Source: Hordeum vulgare subsp. vulgare
Lineage: Eukaryota > Streptophyta > Magnoliopsida > Poales > Poaceae
Length of the DNA stretch: 64,000 bases
NCBI RefSeq assembly: GCF_904849725.1
Contig: NC_058524.1
Location: forward strand, 492,592,263-492,656,262
Reading direction: 5' to 3'
The position numbers and the translations under genes were made by a program. The notes beneath the pieces were generated by a model. The model searched no databases. It saw nothing but the letters and a program-made list of their open reading frames with translations, and had not been told where the DNA came from. Shown here piece after piece: positions 55,196-64,000 of this stretch; the stretch's first letter is position 1; each line of letters starts with the position of its first letter.

Positions 55196-56949
55196 AATAA
55201 TATCATCAAACGTTTGGCGATAATTTTATTATCCCTCATCACATATTTGAAAGCTATACGCCATACAGCCCTGTCCACCTTTTCACTCGGATCACACAAG
55301 TAATCAATATTGGGCTTCCTCCAGTCTAGATTTTCATTTGCACTAGATTTTTTGTTAGTGGCCGAAGTTGTATGTTCTGGTTCAGCCTCACTCATACTGG
55401 CAAAGCTATACATCGGCTTTTTAGAAATATGAAACATGCCATTATCAACATGATAGCAGGATGCTTGTTGTGCCAAATCATTCGCTCTCCTATTATCATG
55501 TATAGATATATGAGCAATGCTAAAAGAATCCAAACAAGAAATTATATCTAGAGATTTGTCAAGATAAATCTTAGGTGATTCGTCAATACATTGAAAAACT
55601 CTAGATATTTTTTGTACCACTAATAAGGAATCGCCAAAAGCCTCAATATGTGTAGTGCCTACAACTATCAACATCTCTACGCCGAATAATAGTGCTTCAT
55701 ATTCGGCTTGATTATTTGTGCAAAAATATTCTAATCGACATGAGGCTTCAAAAACAGCACCATGGGGAGATATATAAACAATACCAACACCTTTTCCATT
55801 GCTACAAAATGAACAGTCAAAATATAATCTCCACGGCACTACCGAGATAATGTTTACATCAACATCGTGCTCGTCATTAATCTGATGCTCAACAATGAAA
55901 TCAACAACTATTTGGAATTTCATGGATTTCAAATAAACATAGTACAAATCATATTCAATCAAAGCATAAGCCCACTTGACAATTCTACCACTAAGAATTG
56001 GCCTATGCAACATATACTTAATGACATCGGTTTGACAAGTTATTATGCAAGCACTCGACACCAAGTAAGGTATCAGTTTTGTGCAAGCGTAATATAAACA
56101 AAGGCATAATTTTTGAATAAATGTGTACCTTGTCTCGGGGTCTAATAAACGCCGACTCAAATATGTAATAGCATGCTCTTTTCCTTCGGTCTCTTGAGTC
56201 AAAACAACACCAATAACACCTTCCTCCACCGCAATGTAAAGCCTAAAGGGCTCTTTATGTTTGGGAACTTTCATCGCCGGGGGAGTGCTCAAATAAGTCT
56301 TAATCAGGTCGAATGCCTCTTGTTGTTTTGCCCCCCAAGTAAAATCAGCATCACTCTTTAATAGAAGGATATGAGTGAATGCATCAACCTTCCCTGACAA
56401 ACTAACTATGAACCTTCTCAAATAATTGATCTTGATAAGGAATTTTTGCATATCTCTCTTGCATGATGGAGCCTCCACTTTCTGTATAGCTCCTATCTTT
56501 TTGGGATCAATTTCTACGCCATTCTCATGAATAATGGAACCCAAAAACTTTCTAGCCGACACGCCGAATGCACACTTCAAAGGATTCATGTACAGTCCGT
56601 ATTTTTCATTCTTTGAAATCCTAAACGCAAATTGGCCAAATGAGACTTAAAAGCATATGATTTGACAACAATATCATAAATATAGACTTCAAGTATAATA
56701 CCGAGTAAATCATGGAAAATTAAATTCATAGCTCTTTGATATGTGGCACGAGCATTTTTTAACCCGAATGTCATCACTATCCACTCGAATAGACCAAGGA
56801 AACCAGGGCAACGAAATGTTGTCTTGTACATGTGCTCTTTGGCCATAAAAAATTGATTATATCATGCATTACCATCAAGAAAGCTGATAACCTTATGTCC
56901 AGAAGCATCATTAATAAGCATGTCGTCTATTGGCATGGGATACTCAACT
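55192..56949 (-). pseudogene. reverse transcriptase and RNase H of the 52.7-kb element
   Basis: Minus strand. RT palm pieces: CIDFRDLNRATPK and DASGHKVISFLDGNA* (56980-56850), then 56846-56586 with VMTFGLKNARATYQRAMN and EVYIYDIVVKS (the YIDD box reads YIYD: one catalytic Asp is lost). After a frameshift at about 56589, one open frame of 465 codons holds NPLKCAFGVSARKFLG, the connection domain (ETRYTFIQKLCLCLYYACTKL), and RNase H: RLYFDCSFCSNGKGVG, NNQAEYEALLFG, AFGDSLLVV and HDNRRANDLAQQAS, all four acidic positions kept. RT should be inactive. Confidence 0.87.
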
Positions 56950-57079
56950 TTTGGTGTAGCCCTATTTAAATCTCTGAAATCAATGCAGACTCTTAACTTG
57001 CCCGGCCCCTTTTCTCCACTAGTACAATGTTAGAAATCTACTCGGCATACCTGCAAGGTCGCCAAAATATCTTGGTAAG

Positions 57080-57705
57080 AGTTTGCTAATTGAGTATGCT
57101 CTACTATTGCATAAATGGTGTTGATTACATTGCTAACTAGGTTATTATTGTATTCTTCAACAACAACTGCCAAATCATGTAGTGCCTCTATTGATGCACC
57201 CAGAAGGTCATATGAAAATTAAAAGCCCGCTGAGGACTGAGTTCGATGCTCCATACTCGATTGACCGCAATTCAAAAAGGCTCCAAATTCAGGCATCGAG
57301 AGAAATAAAGAAGGATCGCAAGCCACAAGTTGGAGACCGTTGGATCTCTATGCTTCATCACGGAGACATATGTGTTATTCTGTTTTTTGACATTATACCT
57401 AGGAGCGAGGACTAGGTCTTATGAGAGACAAGTTTTTTCTGGTTTATATTACCTTGGCATGATCGATTAGGATGCATGCATATGATGACTATTATGATGT
57501 TTTTATGTTTTATGGGATTTTAACTTGGTATATGATTAAGATGATGATGAGTTGTTAGATGAGTACGTAAGATGATGATGAGTTACATGACATTATAATT
57601 GTGCCATGACCTTTGTGCCATGACTTGTGTGTATTGCTATTTTCGAGATTTGATGATATTTGTGTTGGATAATGATATATGTGTTGGATAGTGATGATGA
57701 TGGTA
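57080..57705. other. unassigned 0.6-kb insertion/replacement in RT
   Basis: RT breaks off after GFRPYKQSARKF (57707) and resumes with RPCRYAE at about 57060; about 20 residues are missing and 0.6 kb of foreign sequence lies between. On the plus strand 57182-57415 is open (IKSPLRTEFDAPYSIDRNS...QVGDRWISMLHHGD); on the minus strand 57225-57060 has an uninterrupted leucine/valine-rich frame. GATGATGATG runs fill 57540-57700. No terminal repeats or target duplication found; no family recognised. Confidence 0.45.
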
Positions 57706-58300
57706 TAAACTTTCTGGCCGATTGTTTGTAAGGTCTAAAACCGGTCTTTATAGGTAATCGATGCTCCACTAGCTCTCGGCTTAGACCTGGCATCTCATGA
57801 TATTCCCATGCAAAGCAACAAAAATATTATTTCAGTAGCCCGATCAGCTCAACTTTACGGTCGGCTCTCAAATTCTTGTTTACAAAAGTCAGCCGAGTGA
57901 CTGAACCATCTCCTATATCTATCTCTTCTAATGGATCGGCCGGCGTAAAATCTTGTCCTAATTTATCCATGTCATCTAACTCTTCTATAGATCCATACAT
58001 ATCGTTCTCTCTAGAACGATATTTCGTAAGACGTTTCTGCAACCACTCGGAATTAGAATCCATTTAATCATATCATACCTTGGAGTCGATTGCTTCCAGC
58101 CAGCTTTAAAGAAACTGGCACAAACCCACTCTTTGTAGCAGTGAGAAAATCAAACTTTGATAGGTCGCGTCCTATTAAGCAAGTAGCATTGGGATGTTGC
58201 CAATGCACTGATGCATCGGCCAAAGCAACACAAGCTGAGTTATCCACATGAATAACTTCCACTTCATCGCCAACCCACTGAATTAAGAACTAGTGCATAG
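57706..58300 (-). pseudogene. RT N-terminal end and protease-RT linker
   Basis: Minus strand. 57793-57707 encodes PGLSRELVEHRLPIKTGFRPYKQ, the standard gypsy RT entry. 58262-57827 holds linker sequence (VDNSACVALADAS, DLSKFDFLTATKSGFVPVSL) in two frames, with acidic DMYGSIEELDDMDKLGQDF. Stops separate the parts. Confidence 0.7.
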
Positions 58301-58313
58301 TAGATGGCACGCA

Positions 58314-58631
58314 CTAGTTTGCATGAACCCAGTCGCGGCCTAAAATAACATTGTAATTACCTTGCACCTCGGCGACAAAGAATGCAATAGCCAAAGTTTT
58401 GCTTCCGACTGTAAGTTTCACGTACATCACACCTTCGGCTTCAGTTTTCTCTTTGCCCTCAAACACATTGAGCACCATATTGATCTTGACTAATTCGTCA
58501 TCGGGCAAACCCAATTTCACGAAGACAGAATAGGACATGAGATTCACCACAGCACCACCATCAACAAGCATCCGAGTGAGTGGTGATCCATTGATATGAC
58601 CTCTAAGGGACAATGGTTTCAAGTGCGTCAC
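58314..58631 (-). pseudogene. aspartic protease of the 52.7-kb element
   Basis: Minus strand, open 105 codons: HINGSPLTRMLVDGGAVVNLMSYSVF with catalytic DGGA, then VAEVQGNYNVILGRDWVHAN (ILGRDW is the flap-end motif of this group). Frame ends just after. Cleaves Gag-Pol. Confidence 0.82.
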
Positions 58632-60381
58632 TGGTTCTTTTGGCTTCTCGAATATTGCATTTTAGGGCCAAAATCCAGTAGAGCCACCTCCCCTTTTTCG
58701 TCCACAGCACGAAACTTAGTGGGTAGATAGTACACCATATTGATATCCATGCCTTCATGAACTGGTGTAGGATCATAGTCCAAAACATCATCTCCATCCT
58801 CAAGCATGTCCACCGTTTCCGAATATCTCCAAGTGAAGAAGTAGTAAAAGGTGAAGTGGATGATGTAGTGGCGGCTGCATCGTCCTCCGTTGGCGGTGTA
58901 AGTGTTGCTGTTATAGGTGCAGAAGCCGCTGCATCTTGCATTGTTTTAGCCTTACATACTTGTTTTGTAGGCACCATGGGTCGAGTATCATTGAACAATT
59001 TATCTCTTTGCTTCTCGGCCTCTCGTTCTGCCATCTCTTGATTTCCTAACCTCTGTAGTTTCCTCTTTTGTGATTTCATTAGCCCTGGAGGACACCACTT
59101 CGGTTGAATGTATCTAGGATCTCGTGGCTTGGCTTGGCTAGTACTAGCCTCATGATCATTAGCCGAATGCTTTGGCGCGATAGCTAGTATCGGCTCAGTC
59201 GGATTGCTATGCACATTCGGCTACTGTATGGTGAATGTTTTGTCTCCCAAGATGAGTGAGTCGGCATTAACATTTTCCTTGCCTTTTCCCGACTCCACTG
59301 CTGCAACACTTGGCAATTTGACACGCCTCTCTTGTTGACTTTTCTGGTCTACGAAGGTTTCACTCGGGCGCACCCTTTTACTCGGATGAAATCCACTCAG
59401 ACGTTCAACTAAGTAGAATCCACTCGGTCGTGTTCTTTCATTCACATAACTTCCACCTGGGTGCTTTCTTACACTCGGATAATTTCCACTCGGCGGCATA
59501 TTTTGAACAACCAAGTGATGGACACCAATATTTAGTCAGTTTTCATACGAGCATCCAAGTCGATCCCAAACAGGCTGTCATTGTTCTTCTGGAAACTGTA
59601 CCCTCGATCCAGTCGGTTTTGCATACCGACTGAACATACCAACTGATGGTGACCTTGGTCGCTTCAGGTACGATGACCAATTAGATCTAGAACTAGCTGA
59701 TTGATATGCATACTTGGACAACAACATGTCGAAAGTTGGCTTGATCCACTTACGATGTACCTTGCCTTCATTCAACTTCCACCTGCCAACTTCTGGAATC
59801 TTGGGCTTAAAAAACTTGACATGAGTGTTCCCTTGTACATGTGGTTGCCCCCCCCCCTCGAGTGTAGGATTACTGATGGTGATCTTAATTATCTTCTTGC
59901 CACCAGGATGTTTGTCAAGCATAACTTGTCTCTCCAAGACCTTGTCGCCCTCCTTGCTTTTCCCGGGCTCACCTATGACAACATTGGACTTACTAGCAGA
60001 TTCGGCTAACTCCGGTCGAATGAGCAGTTTCTTCCCCTCCAAATCCATGGTGTTCATAGGAAAAGGCTGTTTATCAGCTTCCATCTCAGAAAAGTTCAAT
60101 CGTCCATCGCTAATGGCCGATTGTATCTGTCATTGAAAAACATTGCAATCGTTAGTAGCATGAGAAAAAGAATTATGATACTTGCAATAAGCACGCCATT
60201 TCAGCTCTTCAAACAGCGGTAGAGTATGAGATATTCTAGTAATCTTAGCTTGGAGCAAAGCATCAAATATTTTTTCACACTTAGCAATGTTAAAGGTGAA
60301 CCTCATCTCTTCATCACGATTCTTATGAATCGGTTTCCGATGATTGCAAGTAAATGGTTTGGTCTTTGATGGCCAAACAAA
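58603..60381 (-). pseudogene. gag C-terminal / gag-protease linker
   Basis: Minus strand pieces: about 60370-60140 with CKYHNSFSHATNDCNVF, a zinc-knuckle-like CX2HX..C pattern; 60099-59578 (KKIIKITISNPTLEGGGQPHV, HRKWIKPTFDMLLSKY); 59514-59221; 59214-58603 with QPKWCPPGLMKSQKRKLQRL. Frames are interrupted by stops at about 60133 and 59220 and by short shifts. A C run lies at 59850. Confidence 0.65.
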
Positions 60382-61767
60382 TTAAGTAGCATAGATGACA
60401 CCCTCATCGTCCAAGTGATCACTATCATATTCAACCATATTCATCTTTGGACGATCCGTTTTATATCTACGCACTTCTTTAAGATATTTACTTCGGCTTT
60501 CCTGAGCCAAAGCCCTTTGCAAGACTTGGTTGATACTTACAAATTCATAGCCTTCTAGCTTTTCTCTTATGTGAATTTTAAAACCATTAAGCACCAGATC
60601 AAATAAGTCTCTCTCAGTTATCACCAAACTATAGCACCGGTTTTTTGTATCTCCAAATCTCTTGACGTAATCGGAGACCGATTCATCATTCTTCAGTTTA
60701 ACCGATGTAAGATGTGATAACTTAAGTTCATTTTCGCCGCTATAAAAATGATCATGAAATTTCTGCTCTAGCTGCGACCATACATGGATAGAGCCATGTG
60801 GTAAGGAAGAAAACCATGAAAATGCAGTACCAGTTAAGGACAAAGGAAACAAACGCACTTTCAATTCATTCAATGAAGCTGCTTCACCGAACTGGGCTAA
60901 ATATTGACTAACATGCTCCCATGTGGTTTTTGTGCCCTCTCCATTAAATTTAACAAAATCTGGGATTTTCGATCCTGGAGGGCACTGTATTGCATCGAAG
61001 TACCCGAGATACGATTTTTGATAAATCCGATTCCTAGGTAATTCAACACCAAAGTTTTCTCGAAGCATTTTAGCCATCTCCTCTCTGAAATTATCTAGAA
61101 CATTGTCCATAGCGAACGATGAAGTTTGCTGCAGTGGCACAGGAGGAGTAGGATTACTAACGGCAGGTACAAGCTGTGGTATATATGCCGAACTATAATT
61201 CGGCAATGGTCTAGCAACGTTTGCACCTATAGGTAACGCTTGGCTTGGTGTTGCCACCGAACTTGGTATGCTCATGATAGAACTAATGGGTGCAGCTACA
61301 ATCTGGTTTTTTTGAGCAGGATAATAACTCATCGGCATGGTAGGTGTCGATGCAATAGGTAAAGACATATTAGGGTTTTCTGCACCACTCGGCATACCAA
61401 CATTATGAGCAGATGATTGAGGCATATTTTTCTGAGGAACGGTATTTTCCAAGAAAGATTGATAGACCAGATTGTTACCATCGGCAATATGACTCTCAAT
61501 CTTAGCCCATTGCTGAGGAGAAAAGGTAGTACTCACAGGGGGTTTAACCTGCTCGGCTTGAAGAGAAGGGAACTTGATTTCTCCAATCGGAGTGATATTG
61601 CCTTGGCGATCCTTCTTGAAGTGTGCAAGGAACTCTTGTAGCTCCATCTTCTCGCGTTCCTTCTTGTACTCCTCATAGGCTTGACGATGATTGGCCGATA
61701 GTTCATCAAGCTTAGGCTTAATGATATTATCGGCGTTTACCTCAGATGGGTTGGGCAGATCAGACAT
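60382..61767 (-). CDS. Gag of the 52.7-kb element, intact 461-residue ORF
   Basis: Start chosen at the ATG of MSDLPNPSEVNADN (61767), 18 bp downstream of the PBS in element direction; the longer upstream frame runs through PBS and LTR. A charged helix (ANHRQAYEEYKKEREKMELQ) is followed by a Pro/Ser/Ala-rich spacer, then the retrotransposon gag domain at residues about 290-430: FVKFNGEGTKTTWEHVSQYLA, FPLSLTGTAFSWFSSLPHGSI, LTSVKLKNDESVSDYVKRF, FDLVLNGFKIHIREKLEG. Stop after GVIYAT. No stop or shift is visible, so this is the best-preserved frame in the window. It would build the virus-like particle. Confidence 0.85.
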   Translation of the reverse strand: MSDLPNPSEVNADNIIKPKLDELSANHRQAYEEYKKEREKMELQEFLAHFKKDRQGNITPIGEIKFPSLQAEQVKPPVSTTFSPQQWAKIESHIADGNNLVYQSFLENTVPQKNMPQSSAHNVGMPSGAENPNMSLPIASTPTMPMSYYPAQKNQIVAAPISSIMSIPSSVATPSQALPIGANVARPLPNYSSAYIPQLVPAVSNPTPPVPLQQTSSFAMDNVLDNFREEMAKMLRENFGVELPRNRIYQKSYLGYFDAIQCPPGSKIPDFVKFNGEGTKTTWEHVSQYLAQFGEAASLNELKVRLFPLSLTGTAFSWFSSLPHGSIHVWSQLEQKFHDHFYSGENELKLSHLTSVKLKNDESVSDYVKRFGDTKNRCYSLVITERDLFDLVLNGFKIHIREKLEGYEFVSINQVLQRALAQESRSKYLKEVRRYKTDRPKMNMVEYDSDHLDDEGVIYAT

Positions 61768-61784
61768 GATGGTTGATCTTTCTT

Positions 61785-61801
61785 CCCCATCGGAGTCGCC
61801 A
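61785..61801 (-). other. primer-binding site, tRNA-Arg
   Basis: Minus strand TGGCGACTCCGATGGGG, seven bases after the 5' LTR end. It matches the complement of plant tRNA-Arg 3' end (TGGCGACTCCGCTGGGG) with one change. Confidence 0.8.
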
Positions 61802-61808
61802 AAAAGTG

Positions 61809-62981
61809 TGTTGACACACGAACACGTCACGTCTACCCTCGACGCCGGGGGTGATACACCATAACTCACGTCTAAGCAGACCCGACCGACAGCGCGATAC
61901 GCAAGACAGCCGGTGGATGGTTTTGAGGACCCGAAACCCCACACACCCGGGAGGGACCCTGTCAGGGAATGCGGCGGCTATGGGCTGCCCTAGGTCGATT
62001 CGCTCGCCCCTAGAGCCTCATGATTCGCAACTCTCAAACTTGAGGAACAACAAAGAACGAGAGATAAAATACGATGGAGAGATAAAACATAGATGAAAAA
62101 GTAGTATATTGATGTTTCGATTGTGTGTTGTTTCAATCTGCCATCACCTCTAATGTATATAAGAGGCGGATGGACTTCCCGTACAAGCAAATGATCCATC
62201 TAGGATTTCCTTACAAGAAAATTATAGCAAATCACGTCCTAGAGTCCTAATTCCGGTCTAATTCGGATTCAGCCTAAATCTAGCCCAATCTTCTGTCTTG
62301 CTCCTTGTGTGGGCCATGTAATCTGCATATGACCTCCGATGGAGACGGTTCAAACATCAATTTTGTATGCCTCGACGAGGCCAGCAATCCGTATATTGAT
62401 CACTTTCCCAAATAAAGCCATCTCGAATACAACATGAGGTCATCTTTAACTTTGAATCAGCCTCGGTCATGTAGCGGACTAGACCGTCCGAGTGTTGTAG
62501 CGTCCCTGCAGGCTGTATACTACCTCAGATGATAATGGCCTTGTGGTTGAATCACTCGGTCTTGGAGCCCTTTAGTCGGTCGACTGAAATTGCTCACTCG
62601 GACAACAATTTTTCCACTTGGAATTCATGTATCTGGACTTCTTGTACTTTTGCTCATGGTCTGTTCGCAGTGTCTTCCTTCTAAATTTTGCATACGAACT
62701 CGGATTCATATATTAAAATCGATCAGCTCGACGAGACGAAGACAATCCATGTAGAGCATTCCTTCATCCGAGGTTGTCTTGGAGGCGTAATCGACCAAAA
62801 AAGCACTCAGAACATCCATGACAATCCAAGCGTAATTTGGCCCTTGAAATGATGCTGAATGGCGATGGCCTAAACATCAAGGTTGTTTAACTCGGCAATA
62901 TGAACTTTCTCGTATAAAAAACCTTCTCGTTTGAGTCCATCTTTACTGCATTTTGCATCGTGCCAAAATGAGGTGTCAACA
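61809..62981 (-). repeat. 5' LTR of the 52.7-kb element
   Basis: 1,173 bp; plus strand TGTTGACACACG to GAGGTGTCAACA. Minus-strand TATA-like CTTATATACATT at about 62152-62163. Confidence 0.9.
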
Positions 62982-63796
62982 CTTAGTCTCTTTGGTATCC
63001 TTGAATATGGCTTGAGGTGCCTTGGGCATCCCCAAGCTTAAGCTCTTGCCACTCCTTATTCCGTAGTCCATCAAATCTTTACCCAAAACTTGAAAACTTC
63101 AGAACACAAAACTCAACAGAGAACTCATGAGATCCGTTAGTATAAGAAAATTAAATCACCACTTTAGGTACTGTTGTGAACTCATTCTTTATTTGTATTT
63201 ATGTAATATTTAATTTATTCCAATTTTTCCATGTTTCATGCCCCCGATACAACCCATAGATTCATCTAAATAAGCAAACAACACAAAGAAAACAAAACAT
63301 GTCAAAAACAGAACAGTTTGTAGAAATCTATAAACTTTAAATACTTTTGTAACGTCAAAAATTATGAAAAAATAGGAAAATAAGGGAAATTTGTATATCA
63401 ATATTGTCTAAAAACTTCAGATCAAAAGCACGTTCCAGTAAATTTACAAAATTCCTGGACTTAGAGCGAAAGTTTCTATTTTTCACCAAAATCAACTTGC
63501 AAACACCATAGACCATCCCAAAGGTCTTACTTGGCTCAAACACAAATTAAGACAAGAAAACACAATTATTACAGAGGTAATATTTTTTGCAACACTCAAA
63601 AACAGAAGCAAAAACAAAAACATAAAAATAAATTTGGGTTGCCTCCCAACAAGCGCTATTGTTTAACGCCCCTGGCTAGGCATGATGCAATAGATCTAGG
63701 TATTGTTATCTTTGGTATGCAATCCATAGGTAGCTCACATAATAGATTCATAAGGTAATTTTATTTTATTTCTAGGAAAGTGCTCCGTGCCTTTCC
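62982..63796 (-). other. interior of element B continued
   Basis: Resumes after the nested element with the same type of sequence (GGGCATCCCCAAGCTTA, near 63023-63040). AT-rich, no supported gene; small open frames only. Confidence 0.65.
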
Positions 63797-64000
63797 TTAA
63801 TGCAAACTGGAATATAATATTTCCTTAATTGCACCAATCATTCTATGGAAAGGTCTACCAAGGATAATAGGACATGTAGGATTGCAATCTATGTCAAGAA
63901 CAATGAAATCTACGGGCTCATAATTCTTATTTGCAATAATAAGAACATCATTAATCCTTCTCGTAGGTTTCTTAATTGTAAAATCTGCTAGATGCAAATT
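63797..64000 (-). pseudogene. aspartic protease C-terminal part of element B (runs off the edge)
   Basis: Minus-strand frame LADFTIKKPTRRINDVLIIAN, EPVDFIVLDIDCNPTCPIILGRPFHRMIGA: the ILGRPF motif of Athila-type proteases. The catalytic loop would lie beyond 64000. RT and integrase do not follow in the next kilobases of element B, so it too seems to lack pol enzymes, like the 35556 element. Confidence 0.75.

Larger units (their letters stand above)
52729..62981 (-). mobile_element. gypsy retrotransposon with tRNA-Arg PBS (10,253 bp)
   Basis: LTRs 52729-53899 and 61809-62981. Target duplication CTTAA/CTTAG (52724-52728, 62982-62986; one mismatch). Minus-strand order: PBS, gag, gag-pro linker, protease, RT, RNase H, integrase, PPT, 3' LTR. 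The tRNA-Arg primer and DGGA protease fit the Tat/Ogre group, but no extra antisense gene is seen. Inserted in the interior of element B. Confidence 0.9.

Overview
This window is plant repeat DNA. The LTR termini, tRNA primer-binding sites and transposon families are those of a grass, most likely of the wheat/barley tribe (Triticeae). I find no host protein-coding gene, rRNA or tRNA gene. Nearly every base belongs to LTR retrotransposons, one large CACTA DNA transposon, two MITEs and their tandem repeats, inserted into one another. The family names used here are lineage-level inferences from motifs, not database matches.

Layout, left to right. 1-5003: 3' part of an Athila-like gypsy element (env-position ORF, 3' non-coding region, 3' LTR). 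5004-5094: short PBS-like relic. 5095-6416: truncated LTR of another gypsy family. 6417-6743: unassigned. 6744-11149: a 4.1-kb Del/Tekay-like LTR with tRNA-iMet PBS and a short leader, cut off at 11150 by the 3' LTR of a minus-strand gypsy element (element A, LTR 11150-12423 plus 45928-46240). That LTR is itself split by a Tat-like gypsy element of about 33.5 kb (12424-45927, minus strand).

The Tat-like element carries: a Stowaway MITE in its 3' LTR; an intron-containing gene on the opposite strand downstream of pol, split by a 9.7-kb CACTA element with an AAA target duplication (16650-26373); a 142-bp tandem array; a broken pol split by a 1.4-kb solo LTR; a gag; and, inside gag/leader, a complete 9.5-kb Athila-like element with a CCCAT target duplication (35556-45042).

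Right of 46240: interior of element A, then a second minus-strand gypsy element B (3' LTR 47234-48818, interior running past the window end). B holds a 188-bp hAT-like MITE with an 8-bp target duplication and a 10.25-kb gypsy element (52729-62981, minus strand) with paired LTRs, an intact gag ORF and a broken pol. At the right edge the protease region of B appears.

How the parts work together: each autonomous-type element once supplied gag, protease, RT-RNase H and integrase; almost all these frames now carry stops, frameshifts, nested insertions or lost catalytic residues. The CACTA element encodes a TNP2-type transposase and a Transposase_24-type protein on the minus strand, both with nonsense mutations. 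The order of insertions can be read from the nesting. I did not find a new defence, biosynthetic or signalling system. The most unusual structures are the spliced antisense gene of the Tat-like element, the LTR-like module plus intron in front of the Athila ORF, the long hairpin upstream of the CACTA transposase, and the array of inverted GA/TC tracts inside the CACTA element.
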